From NCBI GenBank assembly GCA_026168605.1, contig JAPFDX010000030.1, forward strand, positions 1 through 50,023: a stretch of DNA of 50,023 nt. The letters run 5' to 3'. Shown in pieces: positions 24,020 to 32,826 of this stretch. The notes below the pieces were generated by a model. That model worked only from the letters and a program-made list of their open reading frames with translations. It did no database searches and was not told the origin of the DNA. The position numbers and the translations under genes are program-made. Positions within the stretch are counted from its first letter, which is position 1. Each line of letters begins with the position of its first letter. Source of the stretch: Roseburia sp. (GTDB lineage: Bacteria; Bacillota; Clostridia; Lachnospirales; Lachnospiraceae).

Positions 24020-25925
24020 TCAATTCCTCTAATTCCTCCAGCCAGATTCTCGCGCAGGCGTCCGACGGCATACGCAGATCCCCCCTCGGGGAAACCGCCA
24101 CACTTCCCACCTTCGGCCCGTCCGGCAGGCAGGAGCGCTTAAACTGCTGCGAGAAAAATCTGCGGTAGAAAATTTTTTCCCATTTTAAGATCGTTGCACT
24201 GTCATAAATCCCCGCAAATGCCACTCCTGCGAGACGGAAAATCTTTTTCGGCGGGCATCCCTCCCGCAGCATATGGTACAGATAGAAATCGTGCAGCTCA
24301 TACGGTCCTACGATGTTCTCCGTCTCCTGCGAAATCCTGCCGTCCTCCGGCGGCAGCAGCTCCGGCGACACCGGTGTGTCCAGAATATCCAGAAGCACCC
24401 CTTTGAGCACCACATCCCCGCAGGTGTCGGCATAAAACTGCACCAGATGGCGCATGAGCGTCTTTGGCACGGAGGCATTGACCGCATACATCGACATATG
24501 GTCTCCGTTGTAGGTCGCCCAGCCGAGCGCAAGCTCCGAGAGATCGCCCGTCCCGATCACCATCCCGTTTTCCTTGTTCGCCAGATCCATCAGAATCTGT
24601 GTGCGCTCTCTTGCCTGACTGTTCTCATAAGTCACATCGTGCACCGCCACATCCTGCCCGATGTCGCGGAAATGAACCTGCACCGACTCCCTGATATCCA
24701 CCTCGGTAAAATCCGCGCCGAGCGAACGGATCAACTGCACGGCATTGTCATAGGTGCGGTCTGTCGTGCCAAAGCCCGGCATCGTCACCGCTTTGATGTT
24801 CCCATGTGAAAGCCCCAGCAGATCAAACGCCCGCACCGTCACGAGCAGCGCCAGCGTCGAATCCAGCCCGCCGGAAATCCCGACCACGGCGGTCGTGCAG
24901 TTTGTGTGTTCCAGACGTTTCTTTAATCCTGCCGCCTGCATCGCCAGGATCTCCGCACAGCGCTCTTTTCGTTCCGCCTCATTTTGCGGGACAAACGGCA
25001 GCGCCTTTACCGGACGCGTCAGCGCCGTCTCCTCCATCACGAGCGTAAACGGGATCACCTGATAACCGTCCTCCCGCATGGTAAAGGTCGTCATCCGCCG
25101 CCGCTCCGCGGCAATCCTTGGCACATCGATCTCGGAGACGGTGATGTCATTGGTAAAGCGAGGCGCCTCCTGCAGCAGACGTCCGCACTCGGCAATGAGA
25201 TTGTGTCCGGAATAGACGACGTCCTGCGTGGATTCCCCTTCCCCGGCGTCCGCATAGACGTAACCGCAGAGAAGCCTTGCGGACTGTCCGCAGACCAGCG
25301 CTTTCCGGTAAACCTCTTTTCCCACCGTCTCATTGGATGCGGAGAGATTCACAAGCACCGTCGCGCCGTTTCTCGCATGACGGATCCCCGGAGGCTCCGG
25401 CGTCCACAGATCCTCACAGATCTCCACTCCGACCACAAGACCATCCACTCCCTCGCAGGCAAACAGAAGCTTTGTACCCATCAGTGTCTGCTGCCCGCAG
25501 CAGACCACCTCCACAGCATCCTCCATCCCCTGTGCAAAATAGCGTGTCTCATAAAATTCATTGTAGCCGGGAATACAGGTCTTTGGCACAAGTCCGAGAA
25601 TTTCTCCCCCCTTTAGCGCAGCCGCCACATTATAGAGTTTTCCCTTGTAGGAAAATGGCAGTCCGACAAACACCAGCGCGTCGCACCCCTCCGTAAACGC
25701 CCGTATTTCCTCCAGCGCCGCAAGCGCCCCGTCCAGCAGGGTCGCCTGCAAAAAGAGATCGCCGCAGGTATATCCCGTAACGCCAAGCTCCGGCAGAACG
25801 ATCACCTTTGCGCCCTGCTCTGTGGCACCACGGATGCCCTCGCAGATCTCCTTTGCATTATACACGGTGTCCGCCACCCGGATTTTTGGCGTCACTGCCG
25901 CTACTTTTATAAATCCGTCTCTCAT
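23997..25925 (-). CDS. nadE: Glutamine-dependent NAD+ synthetase
   Basis: The last step of NAD synthesis: amidation of deamido-NAD with ATP and glutamine. The 642-aa form joins an N-terminal nitrilase-like glutaminase (Glu46 in VLPELGVTGYTCGD, GVEICEDLWTP with the nucleophilic Cys) to a C-terminal synthetase with the PP-loop VVGISGGLDSTLALLV (about 349-364) and GTGDLSELALGWATYNGDHM. Its ATG overlaps the hslO stop by 4 bp, giving translational coupling; the aldo/keto reductase overlaps its end. Confidence 0.96.
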   Translation of the reverse strand: MRDGFIKVAAVTPKIRVADTVYNAKEICEGIRGATEQGAKVIVLPELGVTGYTCGDLFLQATLLDGALAALEEIRAFTEGCDALVFVGLPFSYKGKLYNVAAALKGGEILGLVPKTCIPGYNEFYETRYFAQGMEDAVEVVCCGQQTLMGTKLLFACEGVDGLVVGVEICEDLWTPEPPGIRHARNGATVLVNLSASNETVGKEVYRKALVCGQSARLLCGYVYADAGEGESTQDVVYSGHNLIAECGRLLQEAPRFTNDITVSEIDVPRIAAERRRMTTFTMREDGYQVIPFTLVMEETALTRPVKALPFVPQNEAERKERCAEILAMQAAGLKKRLEHTNCTTAVVGISGGLDSTLALLVTVRAFDLLGLSHGNIKAVTMPGFGTTDRTYDNAVQLIRSLGADFTEVDIRESVQVHFRDIGQDVAVHDVTYENSQARERTQILMDLANKENGMVIGTGDLSELALGWATYNGDHMSMYAVNASVPKTLMRHLVQFYADTCGDVVLKGVLLDILDTPVSPELLPPEDGRISQETENIVGPYELHDFYLYHMLREGCPPKKIFRLAGVAFAGIYDSATILKWEKIFYRRFFSQQFKRSCLPDGPKVGSVAVSPRGDLRMPSDACARIWLEELEELNDAVSQG

Positions 25926-26794
25926 TTTCTCATTTCCTTTAACTCATCGACGTCAAAATGATATGCCTGATTGCAGAACTGGCATTTCACCTCGATCGCC
26001 TCGCCCTCGTTGATAATATCGTCCAGATCCTTGCGGCTTAACGTTGCGATCGCCCTTGACACACGCTCCTTTGAGCAGTCGCAGCAAAATCCCGCCTCGA
26101 TCCGGTCTGTGATCTCAAGCCCAAACTCTCCGAGTATGATCTCCAAAATCTGTTCCGGCGTATTGCCCTCCTCGAGCATCTCCGTCACGGACGCAAGCTC
26201 TGTGATCTTCTTCTCCAGACGGTCGATCACCTCGTCGCTCGTAAACGGCATCAACTGGATGATAAACCCTCCCGCCTGCTTCACCGAGCGGTCCCTGTCC
26301 ACCAGCACGCCGAGTCCGACCGCCGACGGGATCTGCTCTGAGGTCGCAAAATAATACGTCAGATCCTCCGCGATCTCCCCCGTCTGTAACACAGTCTGCC
26401 CGACATAGGGCTCTTTTAACCCCATATCCTTGATCACACGCAGCACTCCTGCGCCAAGTGCACCGCCGACGTCAAGTTTTCCCTTCTCATTCAGTGGAAG
26501 TTCCACATCCGCAGCCATCGGAAATCCCTTGACGTGCCCTCCGGAATCCGCCGTGACCGTCAGTCCCTTCGCCGGACCGCTGCACTGCACCTGAACGGTC
26601 AGGAGGTCTTTTTCCCCTTTCATCATCACGCCCATCATCGCAGCGCCGGAAAGCAGCCTCCCCAGCGCCGCCGTGATCACCGGGCTCGTCCCGTGCGCGC
26701 TGTGCGCCTCCTCCACCATGTCTCTCGATGTAATGGCAAACGCCCGGATCTGGCTGTCCGCCGCTGTCGCTCTCACAATATAATCGTTACCCAT
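25922..26794 (-). CDS. hslO: Redox-regulated chaperone Hsp33
   Basis: Hsp33 is a cytoplasmic holdase activated when oxidants release zinc from four cysteines. The 290-aa protein has these in the order CDC (238-240) and CQFC (271-274), as in the family, plus an additional Cys237. The N-terminal domain shows AHGTSPVITAALGRLLSGAAM and VQCSGPAKGLTVTADSGGHV. Gap to the upstream methyltransferase gene is 2 bp, and it overlaps nadE, so the four genes from 27609 to 22838 form one operon. Confidence 0.95.
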   Translation of the reverse strand: MGNDYIVRATAADSQIRAFAITSRDMVEEAHSAHGTSPVITAALGRLLSGAAMMGVMMKGEKDLLTVQVQCSGPAKGLTVTADSGGHVKGFPMAADVELPLNEKGKLDVGGALGAGVLRVIKDMGLKEPYVGQTVLQTGEIAEDLTYYFATSEQIPSAVGLGVLVDRDRSVKQAGGFIIQLMPFTSDEVIDRLEKKITELASVTEMLEEGNTPEQILEIILGEFGLEITDRIEAGFCCDCSKERVSRAIATLSRKDLDDIINEGEAIEVKCQFCNQAYHFDVDELKEMRK

Positions 26795-26796
26795 AT

Positions 26797-27609
26797 CTAT
26801 TCCTCTCTCTTTCCATGCTCTCTGGCAATGATATAAATCCGTTCACTCTCCGCGCGGACGGGCTCTTTTGTAAATGCGTCGTACGCCGCCACAAATTCCA
26901 TCCCCGCCTCCTCCAAAAGGCGTCTGACCGTCTCGACCGGATATGCCCTCTGGTAGTGTGTCTCCTCGTATTTGCGGTACAGTTCTCCCTCCTCGCGGAT
27001 AAAAAGCGTCAGATCGTACTCGTTGACGCCGCTCTTATCGTCGTAATAATTCTCCCAGATAAAACTGCCCTCGTCGCGGTTCTCGCTGATGGTCGTCTCC
27101 CCCAGCAGATCCCTGTATTTGTATACGGTATTCAGGTCAAAGATAAAAATCCCTCCCGGGTCGAGATAATTGTTGACCAGCCGGAAAACATCCAGCAGAT
27201 CGCTCTCCTCCAGGAGATAATTCACTGAATCACAGACGCTTATGACCGCGCGCACCGTACCGTACAGCTCAAAGGAGCGCATATCCTGAAGCAGATATAA
27301 AATGCTGCTCTGCGCACCGCCATCCGCCGCACTGTTCTCATACTCCGCTTCCCTTGCGATCTCGAGCATCTCCTCTGCGTTATCCACGCCGATCATGTCA
27401 TAGCCCGCGTCTGCCAGCAGCCTTGTCAGCCTGCCGGTACCGCAGCCGAGCTCCAGCACAAGCCCGTCGCGGACACCGTACTCCAAAAGCAGCTCCCTGA
27501 TATAGCCGCACCACTCCTCATAGGGAACATTATCCATAAACAGATCATAGACTCTTGCAAAACTGCTGTACGCTTCCACCCTGCCACCGCTTTCCTGCCT
27601 TTCTGGCAA
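26797..27609 (-). CDS. Class I SAM-dependent methyltransferase
   Basis: The 270-aa protein has a Rossmann-fold methyltransferase domain: VLELGCGTGRLTRLLADAGY (motif I, about 51-70), MIGVDNAEEMLEIAREA (motif II) and FIFDLNTVYKY. It resembles small-molecule methyltransferases whose substrates are unassigned. First gene of the hslO-nadE operon. The start is a TTG at 27609 with AGGAAG six bases upstream; a GTG ten codons later is an alternative. Confidence 0.82.
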   Translation of the reverse strand: MPERQESGGRVEAYSSFARVYDLFMDNVPYEEWCGYIRELLLEYGVRDGLVLELGCGTGRLTRLLADAGYDMIGVDNAEEMLEIAREAEYENSAADGGAQSSILYLLQDMRSFELYGTVRAVISVCDSVNYLLEESDLLDVFRLVNNYLDPGGIFIFDLNTVYKYRDLLGETTISENRDEGSFIWENYYDDKSGVNEYDLTLFIREEGELYRKYEETHYQRAYPVETVRRLLEEAGMEFVAAYDAFTKEPVRAESERIYIIAREHGKREE

Positions 27610-27669
27610 ACTACTTCCTAGCTATACTATCAATTTTCCCATCCAAAATCAAGGCTTGTCGAATCTGCC

Positions 27670-27698
27670 TTGATTATTTTTCCCGGAACCCGTATACT
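27670..27698 (+). promoter_or_regulatory. Promoter of the 27727 membrane-protein gene
   Basis: TTGATT (27670-27675), 17-bp spacer, TATACT (27693-27698). Confidence 0.55.
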
Positions 27699-27726
27699 TA
27701 TCTCATGAATTCAGAAAAATGATACC

Positions 27727-28800
27727 ATGACAAAAGGATGCTTCATATTTATGCCGGAAAATTACGAACATTTTATTACAAAAAATATCAAAGAATTTTA
27801 TAAGCGCAGGCTGGTCGCCCCCATTTTATATCTGGTTTTTCTTGTGCTGCTCTGGATCGTCTTTTCCCTGGGCGCACCGCTGTTTCCGGACACGCTTGCT
27901 CCATCCGACACTCTGGAAAACACCTACCGCGACCACACGGAATACGTGCACGTCTCTGTCTCGGACTTAAAATTCACCGGCTACACCAAGAACCGCTTTG
28001 GCTCCGTGACCGGATATTATTACTACACGATGCGCGGGGAGGAATGTATCATTGTCCTGCTCTCGCCGCACACGAGCGAACAGGGACTTCCCGAGATCAA
28101 AAACGCCGATTTTTATGCAAAAATTGTAAGAGGAACCAAAAATAAAAGCTTTGAATCACTGCTCGATCATCTGGCAGCGGACTTAAACTGGACAGAAAAC
28201 GGTATCCGCAATGAAGTATCGCACTACGTCTTAAGCGAACCCGCCTACAATATGACGGGAAATATGATCCTCTACACAGTTATTTTTGCGACCGGAGGCT
28301 ATGCGCTTGTGTGCCTTGTGCTGTTTATCCTCTATATCTTCTTCCCCGTGCTCTCGCCCTGCTGTCAGGATCTGGCGCGCTTCGGCAACCCGAAAAAGCT
28401 GCTGGAGCAGGCGGAGGAGGAGCTCGCCACGCTGCCGCAGCTCGCCACGGAGGATATGTTTATCACGGAACACTTTTTTATCGCGACCTCCGTCTATGGC
28501 AGTGCCGTGGTTCCGATCGACGAGATCATCTGGATCTACAAGTACTCGACGCTCCACAAGTTCTTCTGGTATCATTTCAGCATCTCCTACACGCTGCATA
28601 TCAGTGCGAACCGGCACCTGTATATCCAGTGCCCGAAAAACTTAAAGTCTGACCTCGACGGTATCATCGACTATCTGTCGGAGGCAAACCACGAGATCCT
28701 CGTCGGCTTCTCCGAGGCGAACCGTCTGAAGGTGCAGGAAATCCAGGGTGCGCCGATGCGTTTTGAGAAACTCGTTGCATTTTTAAAAAGGAGGGTGTAA
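27727..28800 (+). CDS. Hypothetical membrane protein (DUF6709-like, tentative)
   Basis: The 357-aa protein has a membrane helix at about 31-51, an extracytoplasmic segment (about 55-175) with many Tyr and polar residues, a second helix (about 181-206), and a cytoplasmic C-terminal half with VYGSAVVPIDEIIWIYKYS resembling the PH-like fold of bacterial membrane proteins. I recall a similar clostridial family as DUF6709 but cannot confirm it. ATG at 27727 lacks a clear ribosome-binding site; ATG at 27751 is the alternative. Stop codon lies within the terminator shared with ilvN. Confidence 0.65.
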   Translation: MTKGCFIFMPENYEHFITKNIKEFYKRRLVAPILYLVFLVLLWIVFSLGAPLFPDTLAPSDTLENTYRDHTEYVHVSVSDLKFTGYTKNRFGSVTGYYYYTMRGEECIIVLLSPHTSEQGLPEIKNADFYAKIVRGTKNKSFESLLDHLAADLNWTENGIRNEVSHYVLSEPAYNMTGNMILYTVIFATGGYALVCLVLFILYIFFPVLSPCCQDLARFGNPKKLLEQAEEELATLPQLATEDMFITEHFFIATSVYGSAVVPIDEIIWIYKYSTLHKFFWYHFSISYTLHISANRHLYIQCPKNLKSDLDGIIDYLSEANHEILVGFSEANRLKVQEIQGAPMRFEKLVAFLKRRV

Positions 28801-28812
28801 ACACCCTCCTTT
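28787..28812. terminator. Compact bidirectional terminator containing both stop codons
   Basis: AAAGGAGGGTGT (28787-28798), two-base loop, ACACCCTCCTTT (28801-28812), a perfect 12-bp stem. The TAA of the plus-strand gene (28798-28800) overlaps the 5' arm and loop; the ilvN TAA (28811-28813) overlaps the 3' arm. Confidence 0.85.
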
Positions 28813-29308
28813 ATCTGTCTGAAATGCTCACGGACTCGATCGCCACGGCACCGCCCCTGACCACCTCGATTTTCCGAAATCTCGACTTTAGCAGTGCGAC
28901 CAGCTCATTGTTTTTCCGCGCGGTCAGCTTGCACTCAAGCAGCACGCTGTCGTTTCCCACATCCGACACCTCCACCGCAAAGACCTGTGCGATCTGAAAT
29001 ACCTCCTGCTTTTCCGCCGCGCTGATGCCAAGCACCTTCGCAAACAGGATCTCTTTCATATGGATCGGCACATCGGTCAGATCGATCACCTTGATGACCT
29101 CCACCATGCGGTTTAACTGTTTCTTGATCTGCTCAAAGGTGACGTCGTCGCTCATCACACAGATCGTCATGCGCGACACTGTCTCGTCCTCCGTCGTGCC
29201 GACGGTCAGACTTTGCAGGTTGTAGGATTTCCCGGAAAAAAGCCCGGAAACCTTCGCCAAAACGCCAACCTCATTTTCCACATACAATGCAATCCATCTG
29301 TTTTTCAT
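28811..29308 (-). CDS. ilvN: Acetolactate synthase small (regulatory) subunit
   Basis: IlvN stabilises IlvB and gives feedback inhibition by valine. The 165-aa product has an N-terminal ACT domain (MKNRWIALYVENEVGVLAKVSGLFSGKSYNLQSL with the conserved E-x-GVL-x-R/K-V-x-G-LF pattern) and the usual C-terminal domain with KNNELVALLKSRFRKIEVVRGG. GAGGAGG five bases before the ATG at 29308 fixes the start; the open frame upstream crosses the ilvB-ilvN spacer and is not expected to be protein. Last gene of the thyA-folA-ilvB-ilvN operon. Confidence 0.93.
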   Translation of the reverse strand: MKNRWIALYVENEVGVLAKVSGLFSGKSYNLQSLTVGTTEDETVSRMTICVMSDDVTFEQIKKQLNRMVEVIKVIDLTDVPIHMKEILFAKVLGISAAEKQEVFQIAQVFAVEVSDVGNDSVLLECKLTARKNNELVALLKSRFRKIEVVRGGAVAIESVSISDR

Positions 29309-29507
29309 CGCTGCCTCCTCTCTTCGCCGTGCCGGGGCTGCTGCCCCACCTATGGAGCACCCTCCCAGCCCGCTACTTTCGCCGTGCACAAGCTCGATTC
29401 CGCTTCGCTTCATCTCGCTTGGGGCTTTCGCCCCATCAGCCCTCAAAAACACAAATAATTTCATGCAAGCATACATATTTGTATTTTTTCGGTCTGGCAC
29501 GGCTCAT
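29309..29507 (-). repeat. 199-bp ilvB-ilvN spacer with GGGGC-GAAA-GCCCC hairpin
   Basis: The spacer is unusually long for this operon. On the minus strand it contains GGGGCGAAAGCCCC, a perfect GAAA-tetraloop hairpin, and GGGGCAGCAGCCCC further on. One frame stays open through it in phase with ilvN. I have seen similar sequence between genes of other Lachnospiraceae, so it may be a dispersed repeat; this is from memory only. Confidence 0.45.
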
Positions 29508-31229
29508 TTATTTCAATATCATTTCACTCATAGGGTTACCGCTTTTTACCATCGGAAGTACGATCTCGTCGGTGGAGATCATAAATTCGATGATGGTGGG
29601 CGCATCCCGGTAGGTTCTCGCCTCATCAAGCGCCGCCTGGATCCCGTCCTCGCGCTCCACGCGGATGCCGTGCGCGCCATAGCTCTCGGCAAGCGCCACA
29701 AAGTCGGGCGTGTACGGCCGGCACGCTTCGTTTGGCCCCTTGCAGTTTTTCGGACAGCTCTTTCTCCTGCGCAGGCAGGTCGCCGCGTAGCGCTTTCCGT
29801 AAAAAAGCTGCTGCATCTGGCGCACCATGCCCAGATAGTAATTGTTAAACACACATATGATGACCGGAGCGCCGCAGGCAACCGCCGTCGCCATCTCCTG
29901 AATGTTCATCTGAAGTCCGCCATCGCCCGAAAAGCACACGACCTCGCGTGCCGGATTGCCGATCTTTGCCCCGATCGCCGCTGGAAGTCCAAAGCCCATC
30001 GTTCCAAGCCCACCGGAGGTGATGAGCTGATGCCATGCGTCCAGCTCCAGATACTGTGTCGCCCACATCTGATGCTGTCCGACATCCGTCACGTAGATCG
30101 CATCGCTGAAAGTGCGGTTGATATGCTCAAAGATCATCTGCGGCGTCATGCCGTGATCCCTGCGCATCTCAAGCGGATTTTCCCTGTCCCATGCGGCAAT
30201 CTGTGCCTGCCACTTCTCCGTGTCCTTCGTCTCTGCCCACTCCAGCAGCTTTTCCAGGGCGAGGTTCGCATCCGAGACCACCGGAACGTCCACGACCACA
30301 TTTCTGGAGATTGACGCGGTATCCACATCGATATGTATGATTTTCGCCTTCGGAGCAAACTCGTTCAGATCCCCGGTGATACGGTCGTTAAAGCGCGTGC
30401 CGATGGAAAAGAGCACATCGCACTGGCTGACCGCCATATTCGCCGCATATTTCCCGTGCATTCCACTGTTTCCGACATAGAGCGGATGGCTGGTCGGAAC
30501 CGCCCCCTTTCCCATGACCGTCGTGACCACCGGGATCTGTGTCTTCTCCGCAAAAGCGAGCAGTTTCTCGTTGGCACGCGCCACATTGACGCCGCCTCCC
30601 GCAAGGATCAGGGGGCGTTTTGCCGCACGCAGCATTTTGTATGCCTTTTTGAGCTGACCGATATGCACAGTATCATTCGGCTTGTAGCCCCGGATCTGCA
30701 CACTCGCCGGGTATTCCGCCGGCCCTGCCGTCGTCTGGATATCCTTTGGAATGTCGACAATCACCGGTCCTGGTCTGCCCGTACCTGCGATGTGAAACGC
30801 CATCTTGATGATGCGTCCCAAATCCTCCCTCTTTCGCACAGTCACACCGTATTTCGTGATGCTCTGGGTCATCCCCACGATGTCGACCTCCTGAAACGCG
30901 TCGTTTCCGATCAGGGCGAGTGGAACCTGCCCTGTAAAGCACACCAGCGGAACATTGTCATAGTGCGCATCCGCAAGCCCGGTGATAATGTTTGTCGCGC
31001 CCGGTCCGCTCGTCACAAGGCAGACCCCTGTCTTTCCGGTGGATTTCGCATAACCCTCCGCCTCATGGATCAGCCCCTGCTCATGTCTCGGCAGAACCAC
31101 CTCGATGCCGTCCTGCCTATACAGCTCGTCAAAAAGATCCGTGACCGTACCTCCCGGATAGCCAAAAATGGTGTCCACGCCTTCTTCCTGCAATGCTTTT
31201 ACAAATAACTTTCTGCCTGTAATATCCAT
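29508..31229 (-). CDS. ilvB: Acetolactate synthase large (catalytic) subunit
   Basis: A TPP-dependent enzyme joining two pyruvates to acetolactate (valine/leucine) or pyruvate and 2-ketobutyrate (isoleucine). The 573-aa protein shows the N-terminal PYR domain with the catalytic Glu in PRHEQGLIHEAEGYA, the central FAD/nucleotide domain and the C-terminal TPP motif GDGGLQMNIQEMATAVACGAPV...FNNYYLGM. About residues 485-512 it contains a Cys-rich insert, CLRRRKSCPKNCKGPNEAC, absent from the enterobacterial enzymes. AGGAGG precedes the ATG; the gap to folA is 36 bp. Confidence 0.95.
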   Translation of the reverse strand: MDITGRKLFVKALQEEGVDTIFGYPGGTVTDLFDELYRQDGIEVVLPRHEQGLIHEAEGYAKSTGKTGVCLVTSGPGATNIITGLADAHYDNVPLVCFTGQVPLALIGNDAFQEVDIVGMTQSITKYGVTVRKREDLGRIIKMAFHIAGTGRPGPVIVDIPKDIQTTAGPAEYPASVQIRGYKPNDTVHIGQLKKAYKMLRAAKRPLILAGGGVNVARANEKLLAFAEKTQIPVVTTVMGKGAVPTSHPLYVGNSGMHGKYAANMAVSQCDVLFSIGTRFNDRITGDLNEFAPKAKIIHIDVDTASISRNVVVDVPVVSDANLALEKLLEWAETKDTEKWQAQIAAWDRENPLEMRRDHGMTPQMIFEHINRTFSDAIYVTDVGQHQMWATQYLELDAWHQLITSGGLGTMGFGLPAAIGAKIGNPAREVVCFSGDGGLQMNIQEMATAVACGAPVIICVFNNYYLGMVRQMQQLFYGKRYAATCLRRRKSCPKNCKGPNEACRPYTPDFVALAESYGAHGIRVEREDGIQAALDEARTYRDAPTIIEFMISTDEIVLPMVKSGNPMSEMILK

Positions 31230-31265
31230 GTCGTCCTCCTTTCTGACTCGCCTGCCTATGCCGCC

Positions 31266-31760
31266 TTACCGCCCGGCTCTCTCATATTTGTAGAAATAAT
31301 ATTCCAGATCAAAGTAGGTCTGCTCCTCGCTGTCCGCCGTGATCCTCCACTCCGGGCGCTCATCCAGATTCGGAAAATAGGCGTCCGCATCATATGCGAA
31401 ATCAATCTTTGTGATATGTGCCACATCGCACTCATCCAGAAGCTGGCGGTAGATCGTCTCCCCGCCGATCACATAGACGTCCTCACTGTCATACCGCGCA
31501 AGCTCCCGGTGCAGTTCCTCCTTCGAATGTACGATGACCGCGCCCGGCACACGGTAGCTCTCGTCATGCGTCAGCACGATATTCGTACGGTTTTTCAGCG
31601 GGAGACCGTTCGGAAAGCTCTCGAGCGTCTTTCGCCCCATCACGACCACCTTTCCGGTCGTCGTCTCCCGAAAAAACTTCTGGTCTGCCGGAATCCGCAC
31701 CAAAAGTTCATTTTTCCTGCCGATTCCCCAGTTTTTGTCCACTGCTGCAATCAAGTTCAC
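31266..31760 (-). CDS. folA: Dihydrofolate reductase
   Basis: DHFR regenerates tetrahydrofolate with NADPH, needed after thymidylate synthase. The 164-aa protein has NLIAAVDKNWGIGRKNELLVRIPADQ (start, with the Trp and Asp-type residue of the active site), VVMGRKTLESFPNGLPLKNRTNIVLT and VYVIGGETIYRQLL. It starts with GTG behind GAGGAAGAGG. It lies 51 bp after thyA, the classic functional pair. Confidence 0.95.
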   Translation of the reverse strand: MNLIAAVDKNWGIGRKNELLVRIPADQKFFRETTTGKVVVMGRKTLESFPNGLPLKNRTNIVLTHDESYRVPGAVIVHSKEELHRELARYDSEDVYVIGGETIYRQLLDECDVAHITKIDFAYDADAYFPNLDERPEWRITADSEEQTYFDLEYYFYKYERAGR

Positions 31761-31811
31761 TTTCCTCTTCCTCCTCGATATGAAATATTTTTTACGTTGT
31801 CTCTGCCGCCT

Positions 31812-32660
31812 TTATACCGCGATCGGGATATTTTTGATCTGCGGTCCCGTCACATAGTCCTCGATCGTGATATCCTTTGTCGTAAACTGATAAAAATCTC
31901 TAATCTCCGGATTCAGGTAAAATTTTGGCGCCGCATACTGTTCTCTTTTGATCAGCTCCTTCACGATCGGGATATGACGGTCATAAATGTGTGCATCCGC
32001 GATCACGTGCACAAGCTCGCCCACCTGCATACCGCACACCTGCGCCAGCATATGCATCAGTACCGCATACTGACAGACATTCCAGTTATTTGCCGCGAGC
32101 ACATCCTGCGAGCGCTGGTTCAAGATGGCATTGAGCGTCAGCTTCTCCTCTCCCTCCCGGTGTGTGACGTTAAACGTCATGCTATATGCACACGGATAGA
32201 GGTTCATTTCGTGCAGATCCTGATGCACATAAATATTTGTCATGATGCGGCGGCTGAAGGGATTGTTCTTCAGATCGTAGATCACGCGGTCCACCTGATC
32301 CATCATCCCTTCCCTGTACCGGTGTTTCACGCCGAGCTGATAGCCGTACGCCTTGCCGATGGATCCGTCCGCATCCGCCCACTCGTCCCAGACCGTGCTG
32401 TTTAGGTCGTGGATGTTGTTGGACTTCCGCTGCCAGATCCACAGCATCTCCTCCGTGCACGTCTTAACCGCCGTCTTGCGCAGCGTGATCGCCGGAAATT
32501 CCTTTGACAGATCGTAGCGGTTGACGACGCCGAATTTCTTGACCGTGTACGCGCTCGCGCCGTCCTCCCAGTGCGGACGAACCTTCTCTCCCTCCGTGCT
32601 TGTCCCGTTTGCCAGAATGTCCTCGCACATTGCCACAAAAATTTTATCTGCACAGCTCAT
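31812..32660 (-). CDS. thyA: Thymidylate synthase, divergent ThyA
   Basis: ThyA methylates dUMP to dTMP using methylene-tetrahydrofolate. The 282-aa protein aligns over WDEWADADGSIGKAYGYQLG, the catalytic Cys157 in NLYPCAYSMTFNV, and RSQDVLAANNWNVCQYAVLMHML, where the usual RSxDxxLGLPFNIxxYA is clearly altered. It keeps the catalytic Cys, Arg-Ser and Asp of that region and the Asn in NWN. It therefore belongs to a distinct clostridial branch. ATG at 32660 has AAGGTGG at good distance; an upstream GTG is less likely. First gene of the operon with folA, ilvB and ilvN. Confidence 0.92.
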   Translation of the reverse strand: MSCADKIFVAMCEDILANGTSTEGEKVRPHWEDGASAYTVKKFGVVNRYDLSKEFPAITLRKTAVKTCTEEMLWIWQRKSNNIHDLNSTVWDEWADADGSIGKAYGYQLGVKHRYREGMMDQVDRVIYDLKNNPFSRRIMTNIYVHQDLHEMNLYPCAYSMTFNVTHREGEEKLTLNAILNQRSQDVLAANNWNVCQYAVLMHMLAQVCGMQVGELVHVIADAHIYDRHIPIVKELIKREQYAAPKFYLNPEIRDFYQFTTKDITIEDYVTGPQIKNIPIAV

Positions 32661-32694
32661 GCCTTTTTCCACCTTTCCCACCTATTAAATATTT

Positions 32695-32723
32695 ATTTTA
32701 CCGAATTTCATACAAAATGACAA
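32695..32723 (-). promoter_or_regulatory. Sigma-A promoter of thyA-folA-ilvB-ilvN
   Basis: On the minus strand TTGTCA (32723-32718), 17-bp spacer, TAAAAT (32700-32695), with a leader of about 28 nt. No T-box or other riboswitch is visible ahead of thyA or ilvB. Confidence 0.7.
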
Positions 32724-32736
32724 GATTTCATTTCTA

Positions 32737-32765
32737 TTGCTTTTTTTCTTCAAATACGATATATT
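32737..32765 (+). promoter_or_regulatory. Promoter of the 32827 small membrane-protein gene
   Basis: TTGCTT (32737-32742), 17-bp spacer, TATATT (32760-32765), divergent from the thyA promoter. Confidence 0.55.
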
Positions 32766-32826
32766 AGTTTTATATTTTTACAGACTATGATGTGCTGTTG
32801 CACTGGAAATGATAAAGGAGATATGT

